The notes: a model not told the origin generated them from the sequence alone. A stretch of 64,000 nt of DNA from Blastococcus sp. URHD0036 (GCF_000701365.1 NZ_JNIK01000016.1:310001-374000); one strand, 5' to 3'; shown: positions 35,328-44,062, counted from the stretch's first letter. Made by a program: numbers and translations.

Positions 35328-36965
35328 GTGCTGCCGGTGCTGGACGACGCCGCGGCCGGCCGGTGGTGCCGGGCCGCGGTCGCCGCGCTGTCCGAGGCCC
35401 GGAGCCGGCTCGACGAGCTCAACGTCTTCCCGGTGCCCGACGGTGACACCGGCACGAACCTGCTGCTCACCGCCGAGGCGGCGCTCGCGGCGCTGGACGC
35501 GGCGGGCGAGGGCCCGGGCGAGTCGGCCTGGACGGTGCTGGCCCGCGGCGCGGTGCTCGGCGCCCGGGGCAACTCCGGCACCATCCTCGCCCAGCTGATG
35601 CGCGGCCTGGCCGACCAGCTGGCCGCGGGTCCGGCCGACGGGCCGGCCTTCGCGAAGGCGCTGCAGGGGGCGGCCGACACCGCCTACGGGGCGGTGGCCG
35701 AGCCCGAGGAGGGCACCTTCCTCACGGTGGCCCGGGCCGGCGGGGACGCCGCGGTCGCCGCAGCCGCCGAGGGCCGCACCGACCTCGCCGACGTGGTCCG
35801 CGCCGCGGCCGACGGCGCCCGCGTCGCCCTGGAGGCGACGCCCGGTCAGCTGGCCGTGCTCCGCGACGCGGGGGTGGTCGACGCCGGTGGTGCCGGCCTG
35901 TGCCTGGTGCTCGACGCCCTGGTCACCACCGTCACCGGGGTCGAGCCGGCCCGTCCGTCGCTGGGTCGCCGGGCCGACCGCCACGAGGCCGGACCGGGCG
36001 GGCACCACCACCATCACCACCCGGGCGACCGCGACGTGCCGCACCAGCCGCCGGCGGGCCCGGGCAGCGAGGTGCAGTACCTCCTGGCCGACGCCGACGA
36101 GTCCGCCGTCGCCCGGCTGCAGACCCGGCTGGCGGCCCTCGGTGACAGCCTCGTCGTCGTCGGCGTCGACACCCCCACGGGGCGCGAGTGGAACGTGCAC
36201 GTGCACTGCGCCGACGTCGGTGCGGCGATCGAGGCGGGCATCGAGGCGGGCCGGCCGTACCGCATCTCGGTCACCCCGCTGGCGCCGGTCCCGCCCGCCG
36301 CGCCGGTGCAGGGCACCCGTGCCGTCGTCGCGATCGCCCCCAGCGAGGGGCTGGCCGAGCTCTTCGCCGCCGAGGGGGTCTTCGTGGTCACCTGCGGGCC
36401 CGGCGGCGTGACCGAGGACGACGTGCTCGACGAGGTGCTCGGGTCCACGGCCGCCGCGGTGGTCGTGCTGCCCAACGACGCGGAGCTGGCGGCGGTGGCC
36501 TCCCGCGCCGCCGTCCGCGCCCGGGAGCTGGGCCGCGAGGTCGCCGTCCTCCCGACCCGCTCGCCGGTGCAGGGGCTGGCGGCCCTGGCCGTCGCGGACC
36601 CCTCGCGGCACTTCGGCGACGACGTCGTGACCATGGCCGAGGCCGCCGCGGCCACCCGCTGGGCGGAGATCACCGTCGCCGAGCAGGAGGCGCTGACCAG
36701 CGCGGGCCGCTGCCAGCCCGGGGACACGCTCGGTTCCGCCGAGGGCGACGTCGTCGTCATCGGGCCCGACCGGCTCGCGGTCGCCTGCGAGCTGCTCGAC
36801 CGGCTGCTGTCGGCCGGCGGTGAGCTGGCCACCCTCGTGGTCGGGCCGGACGCCGAGCTGGGCGACGCCGCCTGCCGGCACCTGTCCGTCGCGCACCCGA
36901 CGGTCGAGGTCGTGCGCTACGACGGCGGAGCGGCGGGGGTGCCGCTGCTGGTGGGGGTGGAGTGA
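35328..36965 (+). CDS. DAK2/DhaL-domain kinase-like protein (FakA/YloV family)
   Basis: The 545-residue protein has an N-terminal DhaL nucleotide-binding domain (FPVPDGDTGTNLLLT near 36-50, GARGNSGTILAQLMRG near 81) and a C-terminal FakA-type domain (about 240-545). In Firmicutes the family is the ATP-binding subunit of fatty acid kinase, working with DegV-type FakB. No fakB is seen in this window. Actinobacteria keep it next to recG, as here and in mycobacteria (Rv2974c-2975c). The linker contains a natural run of six histidines at residues 226-231. A GTG directly after a TACTCT hexamer was chosen as start. recG begins immediately after the stop. Confidence 0.9.
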   Translation: MLPVLDDAAAGRWCRAAVAALSEARSRLDELNVFPVPDGDTGTNLLLTAEAALAALDAAGEGPGESAWTVLARGAVLGARGNSGTILAQLMRGLADQLAAGPADGPAFAKALQGAADTAYGAVAEPEEGTFLTVARAGGDAAVAAAAEGRTDLADVVRAAADGARVALEATPGQLAVLRDAGVVDAGGAGLCLVLDALVTTVTGVEPARPSLGRRADRHEAGPGGHHHHHHPGDRDVPHQPPAGPGSEVQYLLADADESAVARLQTRLAALGDSLVVVGVDTPTGREWNVHVHCADVGAAIEAGIEAGRPYRISVTPLAPVPPAAPVQGTRAVVAIAPSEGLAELFAAEGVFVVTCGPGGVTEDDVLDEVLGSTAAAVVVLPNDAELAAVASRAAVRARELGREVAVLPTRSPVQGLAALAVADPSRHFGDDVVTMAEAAAATRWAEITVAEQEALTSAGRCQPGDTLGSAEGDVVVIGPDRLAVACELLDRLLSAGGELATLVVGPDAELGDAACRHLSVAHPTVEVVRYDGGAAGVPLLVGVE

Positions 36966-39158
36966 GTGGCGGTCGACCTGACCACCGACCTGTCCAAGGT
37001 CCTCGGCCCGAAGACCGCCAAGGCCATGGCGACCTCGCTGGGCCTGCACACGGTGCGCGACCTGCTCCGGCACTACCCGCGGCGCTACGCCAAGCGGGGC
37101 GAGATGGCCCGCCTCGACGACCTGCAGGTCGGGGACCGCGTCACGGTCCTGGCCCAGGTCCGCAAGGTCACCACGCGGCAGATGCGCCAGCGCCGGGGAT
37201 CGCTGACCGAGGTCACCGTCGGCGACGGCGCCGGGACGATGCAGCTGGTCTTCTTCAACCACCGGCACGCCCAGCTGCGCGAGGGCGACTGGGGCCTGTT
37301 CGCCGGAACGGTGGGGGAGTACCGCAACAGCAAGCAGTTCGCCCACCCCGACTTCCACCTCATCACCGGTGACGACGACGAGGACTGGGCCCGCGCCCTC
37401 ATCCCGCTGTACCCGGCGAGCAAGGAGGTCAGCAGCTGGGTGATCCAGCGCTCGATCAAGCTGCTGCTGGACGCCGCCGGCGGCTTCGGCTTCGTGCAGG
37501 ACCCGCTGCCCGAGGAGATCCGGGCGCGGCACGGGCTGCCGAGCCTCCCCGCGGCGCTGCTGGACAAGCACCGGCCCACCTCCCAGGCCGACGTCGACCG
37601 GGCCGACGAGCGGCTGAAGTGGGACGAGGCGCTGGTCCTGCAGCTGACCCTCGCCGCCCGCCGCCGGGCCGCCGCGCTCGAGCCCGGGACCGCCCGCCCG
37701 CGCCGGGCCGGCGGGCTGCTCGACGCCGTCGACGCCGCCCTGCCCTTCTCGCTCACCGAGGGCCAGCGCGAGGTCGGCGAGGAGCTGGCCGTCGAGCTCG
37801 ACCGCGACGTCCCCATGCACCGGCTGCTCCAGGGCGAGGTCGGCTCGGGCAAGACCGTCGTCGCGCTGCGCGCCATGGCCCAGGTCGTCGACGCCGGCGG
37901 CCAGGCCGCCCTGCTGGCGCCGACCGAGGTGCTCGCCGCGCAGCACGCCCGGGGCATCGCCGCCCTGCTCGGTCCGCTCGGCCGGGCCGGCGAGCTCGAC
38001 GGCGACGCCTCGGGCACCCGCGTCGTGCTGCTCACCGGCTCGCAGAAGGCCGCCGCCCGCCGGGAGGCGCGGGCCGCGGTCGCCGACGGCAGCGCCGGCA
38101 TCGTGATCGGCACCCACGCGCTGCTGCAGGAGGGCGTCGACTTCGCCGACCTCGGCCTGGTCGTCGTCGACGAGCAGCACCGGTTCGGCGTCGAGCAGCG
38201 CGACGCCCTGCGTGCCAAGGGCAACCGCCCGCCGCACGTGCTCGTGATGACCGCGACCCCGATCCCGCGGACGGTCGCGATGACCGTCTACGGCGACCTG
38301 GAGACCTCCACGCTGCGCCAGCTGCCCAGCGGCCGCGGCGGGGTGTCCAGCTCGGTGGTGCCGATGGGCGAGAAGCCCGCCTGGCTCGACCGCGCGTGGC
38401 AGCGGCTGCGCGAGGAGGTCGCCGCCGGCCGGCAGGCCTACGTCGTGTGCCCGCGCATCGGCGACCTGGAGGGCGAGAAGGCGGGCTCGGAGGAGGAGCC
38501 GGGGGACGACGACGGCGCCCCGGCCGACGACGGCTCCGAGCGCCGGCCGCCGCTGGCGGTGCTCGACGTCGCGGAGACGTTGCGGAGCGGGCCGCTGGCC
38601 GGGCTGCGGCTCGACGTCCTCCACGGGAAGCTCACCCCCGACGAGAAGGACGCGCGGATGCGGGCGTTCGCCACCGGGGAGACCGACGTCCTCGTGGCCA
38701 CCACCGTCGTCGAGGTCGGCGTCGACGTACCCAACGCCACCGTCATGGTCGTGATGGACGCCGACCGCTTCGGGGTGAGCCAGCTGCACCAGCTGCGCGG
38801 CCGGGTGGCCCGCGGGAAGCACGCGGGGCTGTGCCTGCTGGTCTCGGAGGCCTCGACCTCCTCGCCGACCGGGCAGCGGCTGGCCGCCGTGGCCGGCACC
38901 TCCGACGGCTTCGAGCTGGCCCGGCTGGACCTGGAGACCCGCCGCGAGGGCGACGTCCTCGGCGCCGCGCAGTCCGGGCGCCGCTCGGGCATCCGGCTGC
39001 TGTCGCTGCTGCAGGACGAGGAGCTCATCGCCCGGGCCCGCACCGAGGCGACGGCACTCCTGGCGACCGAGCGCGGGCTCGCCGACCACCCGGGGTTGGC
39101 GATGGAGGTGGCCGCGCTGGCCACCGACGAGCGCGCCGAGTACCTGGAGAAGGCGTGA
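36966..39158 (+). CDS. recG: ATP-dependent DNA helicase RecG
   Basis: The branch-migration helicase remodels stalled replication forks and Holliday junctions. The 730-residue protein has the N-terminal wedge/OB domain (VGDRVTVLAQVRKV), Walker A in LQGEVGSGKTVVALRAM near 290 and the DEAH-type box VVVDEQHRFGVEQR near 400. TATPIPRT and the C-terminal motif VI region QLRGRVARGKH follow. A short acidic insert (EKAGSEEEPGDDDGAPADDG, near 505) distinguishes it from E. coli RecG and is shared by many actinobacteria. The GTG directly follows the previous stop, and rsmD overlaps the end. Confidence 0.97.
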   Translation: MAVDLTTDLSKVLGPKTAKAMATSLGLHTVRDLLRHYPRRYAKRGEMARLDDLQVGDRVTVLAQVRKVTTRQMRQRRGSLTEVTVGDGAGTMQLVFFNHRHAQLREGDWGLFAGTVGEYRNSKQFAHPDFHLITGDDDEDWARALIPLYPASKEVSSWVIQRSIKLLLDAAGGFGFVQDPLPEEIRARHGLPSLPAALLDKHRPTSQADVDRADERLKWDEALVLQLTLAARRRAAALEPGTARPRRAGGLLDAVDAALPFSLTEGQREVGEELAVELDRDVPMHRLLQGEVGSGKTVVALRAMAQVVDAGGQAALLAPTEVLAAQHARGIAALLGPLGRAGELDGDASGTRVVLLTGSQKAAARREARAAVADGSAGIVIGTHALLQEGVDFADLGLVVVDEQHRFGVEQRDALRAKGNRPPHVLVMTATPIPRTVAMTVYGDLETSTLRQLPSGRGGVSSSVVPMGEKPAWLDRAWQRLREEVAAGRQAYVVCPRIGDLEGEKAGSEEEPGDDDGAPADDGSERRPPLAVLDVAETLRSGPLAGLRLDVLHGKLTPDEKDARMRAFATGETDVLVATTVVEVGVDVPNATVMVVMDADRFGVSQLHQLRGRVARGKHAGLCLLVSEASTSSPTGQRLAAVAGTSDGFELARLDLETRREGDVLGAAQSGRRSGIRLLSLLQDEELIARARTEATALLATERGLADHPGLAMEVAALATDERAEYLEKA

Positions 39159-39709
39159 CGCGGCTGATCTCCGGCGTCGCCGGCGGGCGGCGGCTGAAGG
39201 TGCCGCCGTCGGGCGTGCGGCCCACCGGTGACAAGGCCCGCCAGGCGCTGTTCAACAGCCTCGCCTCGCTCGTGGACCTCGACGGCGCGGCGGTGCTGGA
39301 CCTGTACGCCGGCTCCGGGGCCCTCGGCCTGGAGGCGCTGTCGCGCGGCGCGTCGAACGTGGTGTTCGTCGAGTCCGGCCCGCGGGTGCTGCCGGTGCTG
39401 CGGGCGAACGTCGCGGCCGTCGGGCTGCCCGGGGCGCGCGTGGTCGCCGGGTCCGTGCCCACCGTGGTCGCCGGTTCCCCGCCCGCCCGCTTCGACCTGG
39501 TGGTGGCCGACCCGCCGTACGCCACGCCGCCCGAGGAGGTCCTCGGGGTGCTCACCGCCCTGGCCGGCGGCGGCTGGCTGGCCGAGGACGCCGTGGTGGT
39601 GGTCGAGCGGTCCAGCCGCGAGCAGCCGTGGGAGTGGCCGACACCCCTGACCGGGATCCGCGATCGCCGCTACGGGGAGGCCCTGCTCCGGTACGGTCGC
39701 GCATCGTGA
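39155..39709 (+). CDS. rsmD: 16S rRNA (guanine(966)-N(2))-methyltransferase
   Basis: It methylates G966 of 16S rRNA in the small subunit. The 184-residue class I methyltransferase starts TRLISGVAGGRRLKVPPSG, has RPTGDKARQALFNSL and the SAM-binding motif VLDLYAGSGALGLEALSRGA near 49-68. The catalytic tetrad DPPY lies in VVADPPYATP near 119. GTGA overlaps link it to recG upstream and coaD downstream, the conserved order. Confidence 0.96.
   Translation: MTRLISGVAGGRRLKVPPSGVRPTGDKARQALFNSLASLVDLDGAAVLDLYAGSGALGLEALSRGASNVVFVESGPRVLPVLRANVAAVGLPGARVVAGSVPTVVAGSPPARFDLVVADPPYATPPEEVLGVLTALAGGGWLAEDAVVVVERSSREQPWEWPTPLTGIRDRRYGEALLRYGRAS
39692..39697 (+). promoter_or_regulatory. Possible internal -10 element (TACGGT) for coaD
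   Basis: TACGGT lies inside the end of rsmD, 8 bases before the coaD GTG, matching the leaderless pattern elsewhere in the window. Because it is within a coding region, this match is weaker evidence. Confidence 0.3.
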
Positions 39710-40188
39710 GGCGTGCGGTCTGCCCCGGGTCCTTCGACCCGGTCACCAACGGGCACGTCGACGTCATCACCCGGGCCGCCGGCCTCTACGACGAGCTCGT
39801 CGTGGCGGTGCTGGTCAACCCCGGCAAGGCCGGACTGTTCACCGTCGACGAGCGCATGGAGCTGCTGCGCGAGGCGTGCGCGGACCTGCCCAACGTCACC
39901 GTCGACAGCTTCCACGGGCTGCTGGTCGACTACTGCCGCGAGCACGACATCCCGGTGATCGTGAAGGGCCTGCGCGCCGTCGGCGACTTCGAGTACGAGC
40001 TGCAGATGGCCCAGATGAACCGCGAGCTCGCCCACGTCGAGACGCTCTTCGTGCCGACCGCCCCGCAGGTGGGCCACCTCTCGTCGAGCCTGGTCAAGCA
40101 GATCGCGAAGTTCGGTGGGGACGTCTCCCGCCTCGTGCCCAAGGCCGTGCTCGACCGGCTGCTGGCCCAACGGGAGCAGGGCGCATGA
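39706..40188 (+). CDS. coaD: Phosphopantetheine adenylyltransferase
   Basis: It transfers AMP from ATP to 4'-phosphopantetheine, the penultimate step of coenzyme A synthesis. The 160-residue protein has the T/HxGH nucleotidyltransferase start RRAVCPGSFDPVTNGHVDVI, then KGLRAVGDFEYELQMAQMN and a C-terminal SSSLVKQIAKFGGDVS loop. All are characteristic of bacterial hexameric CoaD. The GTG overlaps the rsmD stop, and the stop overlaps the next ATG. Confidence 0.98.
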   Translation: MRRAVCPGSFDPVTNGHVDVITRAAGLYDELVVAVLVNPGKAGLFTVDERMELLREACADLPNVTVDSFHGLLVDYCREHDIPVIVKGLRAVGDFEYELQMAQMNRELAHVETLFVPTAPQVGHLSSSLVKQIAKFGGDVSRLVPKAVLDRLLAQREQGA

Positions 40189-40871
40189 CGGAGGTCGTCT
40201 ACCGGCTCTACGACGTCGTCGACGAGCTGAGCCAGGTCATCGAGCACGCCCGGAGCGTGCCCATGTCCGGTTCGTGCATGGTGCCGCGCGACCACCTCCT
40301 CGACCTGCTCGACGAGCTGCGGGAGAACCTCCCCGAGGAGGTGCAGCAGGCCGGCCGGATCGTCGAGCAGCGCACCGAGATCCTCGAGCAGGCGCAGGCC
40401 GAGGCCGAGCGCCTCACCGGCCGTACCCGCGGGGAGAGCGAGCAGCTGGTCGGCTCGGCCCGCCGCCAGCGCGAGGAGATCCTCGGGGTCGCGCGCCGCC
40501 AGCGCGACGAGCTCCTGGCCCAGGCGCAGGCCGCGGCCGAGGACCTGCTCGCCGAGGCCGAGGCCGAGGCCGCCCGCCTGGTCGAGGAGGCCCGCCTGCA
40601 CCACGAGGCCGTGCTCGCCGACGCCCAGGCCCAGCAGGTGCAGCTGCTCGCAGTGGCCGCGCAGGAGCACGAGCGGCTGGTGACCGAGACCGAGGTCTAC
40701 CGCGGCGCCGTCGCGCGCGCCGACGAGCTGGGGGCGCAGACGGCCGGCGAGGTCGCCCGCATGCGCGCCGAGGTCGACGAGTACGTCGACAGCCGCCTGG
40801 CCGACTTCGGCGGCACCCTCGAGCGCATGATGCGGTCGGTCGAGCAGGCCCGGCTGAACCTCCGCGACTGA
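40185..40871 (+). CDS. sepIVA: DivIVA-like coiled-coil septation protein (SepIVA/Rv2927c type)
   Basis: The 228-residue protein is almost entirely coiled coil after a short N-terminal domain (VYRLYDVVDELSQVIEHAR and MVPRDHLLDLLDELRENLPE). Heptad-rich repeats such as AQAAAEDLLAEAEAEAARLV run from about 60 to 215. The mycobacterial homologue SepIVA (Rv2927c), also next to the coaD/rnc region, is a DivIVA-domain protein needed for septation and polar cell-wall metabolism. An equivalent cell-division role is likely. It is coupled to coaD by ATGA. A palindrome-rich 240-base gap follows. Confidence 0.85.
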   Translation: MTEVVYRLYDVVDELSQVIEHARSVPMSGSCMVPRDHLLDLLDELRENLPEEVQQAGRIVEQRTEILEQAQAEAERLTGRTRGESEQLVGSARRQREEILGVARRQRDELLAQAQAAAEDLLAEAEAEAARLVEEARLHHEAVLADAQAQQVQLLAVAAQEHERLVTETEVYRGAVARADELGAQTAGEVARMRAEVDEYVDSRLADFGGTLERMMRSVEQARLNLRD

Positions 40872-40893
40872 GCGGACGGCCACCCCGCGCGGG

Positions 40894-40910
40894 GATCAGG
40901 TGACCTGATC
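40894..40910. promoter_or_regulatory. Palindrome 1, GATCAG-N5-CTGATC
   Basis: The 17-base perfect inverted repeat GATCAGGTGACCTGATC lies 22 bases after the sepIVA stop. The same arms and spacing recur at 40957-40973, exactly 63 bases away centre to centre, suggesting a two-site operator. The regulator is unknown. Confidence 0.5.
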
Positions 40911-40917
40911 GGCGAGC

Positions 40918-40949
40918 GTCCTCCCTCACGGCCCACGGTGAGGGAGGAC
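40918..40949 (+). terminator. Hairpin after sepIVA
   Basis: A 12-base perfect stem, GTCCTCCCTCAC (40918-40929) with GTGAGGGAGGAC (40938-40949), has an 8-base loop. It probably terminates the recG-to-sepIVA transcript. It lies between the two GATCAG palindromes. Confidence 0.65.
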
Positions 40950-40956
40950 ACCGCAT

Positions 40957-40973
40957 GATCAGGGAAGCTGATC
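40957..40973. promoter_or_regulatory. Palindrome 2, GATCAG-N5-CTGATC
   Basis: GATCAGGGAAGCTGATC repeats the six-base arms and five-base spacer length of the palindrome at 40894-40910. It lies 64 bases upstream of the putative DUF177 -10 element. Confidence 0.5.
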
Positions 40974-41036
40974 GTCGCCGACCCGGCCGCTGGGTGGGGC
41001 GGACGGCGGGGCGGGCGCCCGTCGGCGGCCATCGGG

Positions 41037-41042
41037 TAGTCT
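41037..41042 (+). promoter_or_regulatory. Putative -10 element (TAGTCT) for the DUF177-rpmF-rnc-mutM operon
   Basis: TAGTCT lies 71 bases before the chosen DUF177 ATG. It is the only good hexamer in the gap between sepIVA and DUF177. Confidence 0.4.
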
Positions 41043-41113
41043 TGGCAGCTGCTCCGGCCGCGGTGAACAGCCCCGCCGGACCTCCCCCCTTCTCCCGACC
41101 CGCGAGTACCGAC

Positions 41114-41737
41114 ATGCCTGCCGCACCGCTGCCCCGCTCCGGCGCCGCGTCCACGGACGCCCGGCGTCTCTCCGTCAACCCCTGGCGGATCGAGCTGCGC
41201 GAGCTGGGCCGCCGGGCGGGGTCGATGCAGGAGCTCGAGCGCACCGTGCCGGCGCCGGAGGGCTTCCGCGTGGAGCTCATCGGGGTGCCCGCGGGCGCGC
41301 CGGTCCAGCTGCACCTGCGGCTGGAGGCGGTCATGGAGGGCGTCCTGGTCTCCGGCACCGTCGAGGCGCCGCTGGTCGGCCAGTGCGCCCGCTGCCTCGA
41401 CGACATCGAGGACACCCTCTCCCTGCCCGTGCAGGAGCTGTTCGCCTACGAGGGCAGCACCACCGAGGCCACGAGCGACGAGGACGAGGTGCGGCTGGTC
41501 GAGGGCGAGCGCATCGACCTCGAGCCGATGGTGCGCGACGCCGTCGTCCTGGCCCTGCCCCTGTCGCCGACCTGCACCGACGACTGCTCGGGGCTATGCG
41601 TCGACTGCGGCGAGCGCCTCGACGACCTGCCCGACGACCACTCGCACGACGTGGTCGACCCCCGCTGGGCCGGCCTCGCCGGCAAGCTCACACCTCCGCC
41701 GGGTACTCCTGGCGGTAGCAACCCGAAGGAGAACTGA
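41114..41737 (+). CDS. DUF177 (YceD) domain protein
   Basis: The 207-residue protein is of the YceD/DUF177 family, almost always encoded beside rpmF and linked to large-subunit rRNA or ribosome assembly. The zinc-ribbon-like cysteines are clear: QCARCLDDIED near 94 and CTDDCSGLCVDCGERLDDLP near 155-174. Acidic stretches surround them. The ATG at 41114 was chosen because the longer frame from 40955 begins inside the palindrome region and encodes an unlikely Pro/Arg-rich extension. One base separates its stop from the rpmF GTG. Confidence 0.9.
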   Translation: MPAAPLPRSGAASTDARRLSVNPWRIELRELGRRAGSMQELERTVPAPEGFRVELIGVPAGAPVQLHLRLEAVMEGVLVSGTVEAPLVGQCARCLDDIEDTLSLPVQELFAYEGSTTEATSDEDEVRLVEGERIDLEPMVRDAVVLALPLSPTCTDDCSGLCVDCGERLDDLPDDHSHDVVDPRWAGLAGKLTPPPGTPGGSNPKEN

Positions 41738-41738
41738 C

Positions 41739-41918
41739 GTGGCCGTCCCGAAGCGGAAGATGTCCCGCAGCAACACCCGCGCGCGCCGCTCGCAGTGGAA
41801 GGCGACCGCCCCCACCCTGTCGCCGTGCCCGAACCGGGCCTGCGGCGAGCTGAAGCCCCCGCACCAGGCCTGCCCGACCTGCGGTCAGCACGACGGCCGT
41901 CAGGTCCTCTCGGTCTGA
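41739..41918 (+). CDS. rpmF: 50S ribosomal protein L32
   Basis: The 59-residue protein begins [20 protein letters not shown], the invariant L32 N-terminus. It carries a zinc ribbon with cysteines in [12 protein letters not shown] and QACPTCGQ. The first pair is Cys-x4-Cys rather than the usual Cys-x2-Cys. A GAAGGAGAACT site within the end of DUF177 serves the GTG. rnc follows 11 bases later, giving the conserved DUF177-rpmF-rnc-mutM order. Confidence 0.97.
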   Translation: MAVPKRKMSRSNTRARRSQWKATAPTLSPCPNRACGELKPPHQACPTCGQHDGRQVLSV

Positions 41919-41929
41919 CCGGTCCGATC

Positions 41930-42742
41930 GTGGGGAGCCCCGCCGCGGCCGCCCCGGCCACCGGCGCCGGTCCGGCGGCCTCGCCGGGCGGGGCCGGCCA
42001 CGCCGAGACCGCGGCCGCCTGGCTGCTCGACGCCCTCGGCATCGAGCTGCCCGGCGGCCTGCTGGTGCTGGCGCTGACCCACCGCTCGTACGCCTACGAG
42101 AACGGTGGGCTGCCGACCAACGAGCGGCTGGAGTTCCTCGGGGACTCCGTGCTCGGTCTCGTCGTCACCGACGAGCTCTACCGCAGCCAGCCCGACCTCC
42201 CCGAGGGTCAGCTGGCGAAGCTGCGCGCGTCCGTCGTCAACATGACCTCGCTGGCCGGCGTCGCGCGCCGGCTCGGCGACGGCGGCATCGGCCCGCACCT
42301 GCTGCTGGGCCGGGGCGAGGAGACCACCGGCGGCCGGGACAAGGACTCGATCCTGGCCGACGCGATGGAGGCGCTCATCGGCGCCGTCCACCTCGGGCTG
42401 GGCCTCGACGTGGCCGGCGCGGTCGTGCACCGGCTGTTCGACCCGCTGCTGGCCGAGTCGGCCACCCGCGGCGCCGGCCTGGACTGGAAGACCAGCCTCC
42501 AGGAGCTCGGTGCGGCCCGCGGGCTGGGCGCGCCGACCTACGTCGTCGAGGACACCGGTCCCGATCACGCGAAGTCCTTCACCGCCGCGGTGCTGCTCTC
42601 CGGTACTGAGTACGGCCGCGGGGGCGGGCGCACGAAGAAGGCCGCCGAGCAGGAGGCCGCGGAGGCCGCCTGGCGCGCGCTGTCGGCCGAGACGCCGGCC
42701 GCCGACCCGGGGGACTCCGTGGCCGACCCCGCGGAGGCCTGA
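41930..42742 (+). CDS. rnc: Ribonuclease III
   Basis: The double-strand-specific endonuclease processes rRNA precursors and other structured RNAs. The 270-residue protein has an Ala/Pro-rich N-terminus of about 30 residues. The catalytic RNase III domain follows ([20 protein letters not shown] near 64-83 and [12 protein letters not shown] near 143), then a double-stranded-RNA-binding domain ([13 protein letters not shown] to [12 protein letters not shown]). Essential acidic residues are present. The GTG at 41930 is the first start after rpmF; a later start is possible because the Ala-rich stretch is not conserved. Confidence 0.95.
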   Translation: MGSPAAAAPATGAGPAASPGGAGHAETAAAWLLDALGIELPGGLLVLALTHRSYAYENGGLPTNERLEFLGDSVLGLVVTDELYRSQPDLPEGQLAKLRASVVNMTSLAGVARRLGDGGIGPHLLLGRGEETTGGRDKDSILADAMEALIGAVHLGLGLDVAGAVVHRLFDPLLAESATRGAGLDWKTSLQELGAARGLGAPTYVVEDTGPDHAKSFTAAVLLSGTEYGRGGGRTKKAAEQEAAEAAWRALSAETPAADPGDSVADPAEA

Positions 42743-42748
42743 GCTCCC

Positions 42749-43630
42749 GTGCCCGAACTGCCCGAGGTCGAGGTGGTGCGGCGCGGCCTGGAGCAGTGGG
42801 TCGCCGGCCGCACCGTCGCCGCCGTGGAGGTCCGCCACCCGCGCGCGGTGCGCCGCCACCTGGAGGGCGCCGACCACTTCGTCGCGGCGCTGACCGGGCG
42901 CACCCTCACCGCGGCGCACCGGCGCGGCAAATACCTGTGGCTGCCGATCGCCGAGGCCGACGGGACCCCGTCCGGCCGGGCGCTCGTGGCGCACCTGGGC
43001 ATGAGCGGGCAGCTGCTGGTCGAGAAGAAGAGCCAGCCCGACGAGACGCACCTGCGGGCCCGGTTCACCTTCACCGACGGCGGCCGGGAGCTGCGGTTCG
43101 TCGACCAGCGGACCTTCGGCGGCCTGGCTGTGGAGGACGCGGCCGGGGAGGACCTGCCCGCGCGGCTGGCGCACATCGCCATCGACCCGCTGGACCCCTC
43201 GTTCGACGAGGACGCCTTCAGCGCCGCCCTGCGCCGCCGGCACACCGAGGTCAAGCGGGCGCTGCTGGACCAGACGCTGATCGGCGGCGTCGGCAACATC
43301 TACGCCGACGAGTCGCTGTGGCGCGCGAAGCTGCACGGCGCGCGGCCGACCGACGCGCTGACCCGGCCCCAGGTGTCGGCCCTGCTCCACGGCGTGCGCG
43401 ACGTGCTGGGGGAGGCCCTCGCGCAGGGCGGTACCTCGTTCGACTCCCTGTACGTCGACGTCAACGGGCAGAGCGGCTACTTCTCCCGCTTCCTCGCCGT
43501 CTACGGCCAGGCCGACCGGCCGTGCCCGCGGTGCGGCACGCCCATCCGCCGGGAGTCGTTCATGAACCGGTCCAGCTACAGCTGCCCCACCTGCCAGCCC
43601 CGCCCGCGGGCCCGGCGTCCGCGCGCCTGA
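42749..43630 (+). CDS. mutM: Formamidopyrimidine-DNA glycosylase
   Basis: The base-excision repair enzyme removes 8-oxoguanine and formamidopyrimidines. The 293-residue protein has the catalytic N-terminus [16 protein letters not shown] (after Met removal Pro is the nucleophile), a conserved Lys near 57 (RRGKYLWLP) and the helix-two-turn-helix segment [20 protein letters not shown]. It ends with the zinc finger [15 protein letters not shown] to SYSCPTCQ. It starts 6 bases after rnc and presumably shares its transcript. Confidence 0.97.
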   Translation: MPELPEVEVVRRGLEQWVAGRTVAAVEVRHPRAVRRHLEGADHFVAALTGRTLTAAHRRGKYLWLPIAEADGTPSGRALVAHLGMSGQLLVEKKSQPDETHLRARFTFTDGGRELRFVDQRTFGGLAVEDAAGEDLPARLAHIAIDPLDPSFDEDAFSAALRRRHTEVKRALLDQTLIGGVGNIYADESLWRAKLHGARPTDALTRPQVSALLHGVRDVLGEALAQGGTSFDSLYVDVNGQSGYFSRFLAVYGQADRPCPRCGTPIRRESFMNRSSYSCPTCQPRPRARRPRA

Positions 43631-43754
43631 ACGAGCAGGTGACCGCCGGGGCGAGGGCGTCGGGCGGGCCCGGATGTCACCACAGCGTGACGAAGACGAC
43701 ATCGCCCGGACACGGGTGCTGTGCAGTGTGGGCGTTGACCTGCGTGTCCCTGGC

Positions 43755-43771
43755 TGTCACCCTGGGTGACA
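43755..43771. promoter_or_regulatory. Palindrome TGTCACC-CTG-GGTGACA upstream of the small coiled-coil gene
   Basis: A perfect 7-base inverted repeat with a 3-base spacer lies in the 209-base gap after mutM. It sits just downstream of a TTGACC that could be a -35 element. It may be an operator, or a weak terminator for mutM; the protein binding it is unknown. Confidence 0.45.
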
Positions 43772-43839
43772 CCGAGCCCGCGCCGACCGTGATCCGGGGC
43801 GCTGGGCACACCTCCCGCTGTAGGAAGGCCACCACAGCC

Positions 43840-44046
43840 ATGGCCAAGGCACTGTTCGGTCACGTCGTCAGCCCGGTCCAGCTCCGGGTAGCCGAGGAGA
43901 ACGCCGCGCTGCGGGCGCGGGTGCGCCGGCTCGAGGCCGAGCTCGAGGAGCTGCGCGCCCAGCGCGACGCCGCCCGTGACGCCGTCATCGCCTCCGAGCT
44001 GCTCAGCATGGCCGGCGACAGCGCCGCCCAGCCCGCCCTGGCCTGA
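43840..44046 (+). CDS. Small conserved coiled-coil protein
   Basis: The 68-residue protein begins AKALFGHVVSPVQLRVAEEN and continues with a heptad-rich helix (LRARVRRLEAELEELRAQRD). It ends in a short polar tail. Similar short coiled-coil proteins starting MAKAL are widespread in actinobacteria without known function; I cannot name the family. An AGGAAGG site lies about 12 bases before the ATG. The gene stands alone between mutM and a convergent ferredoxin, with a palindrome in its promoter region. Confidence 0.7.
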   Translation: MAKALFGHVVSPVQLRVAEENAALRARVRRLEAELEELRAQRDAARDAVIASELLSMAGDSAAQPALA

Positions 44047-44062
44047 CGGCGACCGGCCGGGC

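Noticed and set aside
36001-36020. His-tag-like sequence as a sign of vector contamination
   Set aside because: It lies inside a continuous native reading frame with normal codon use and no vector sequence around it.
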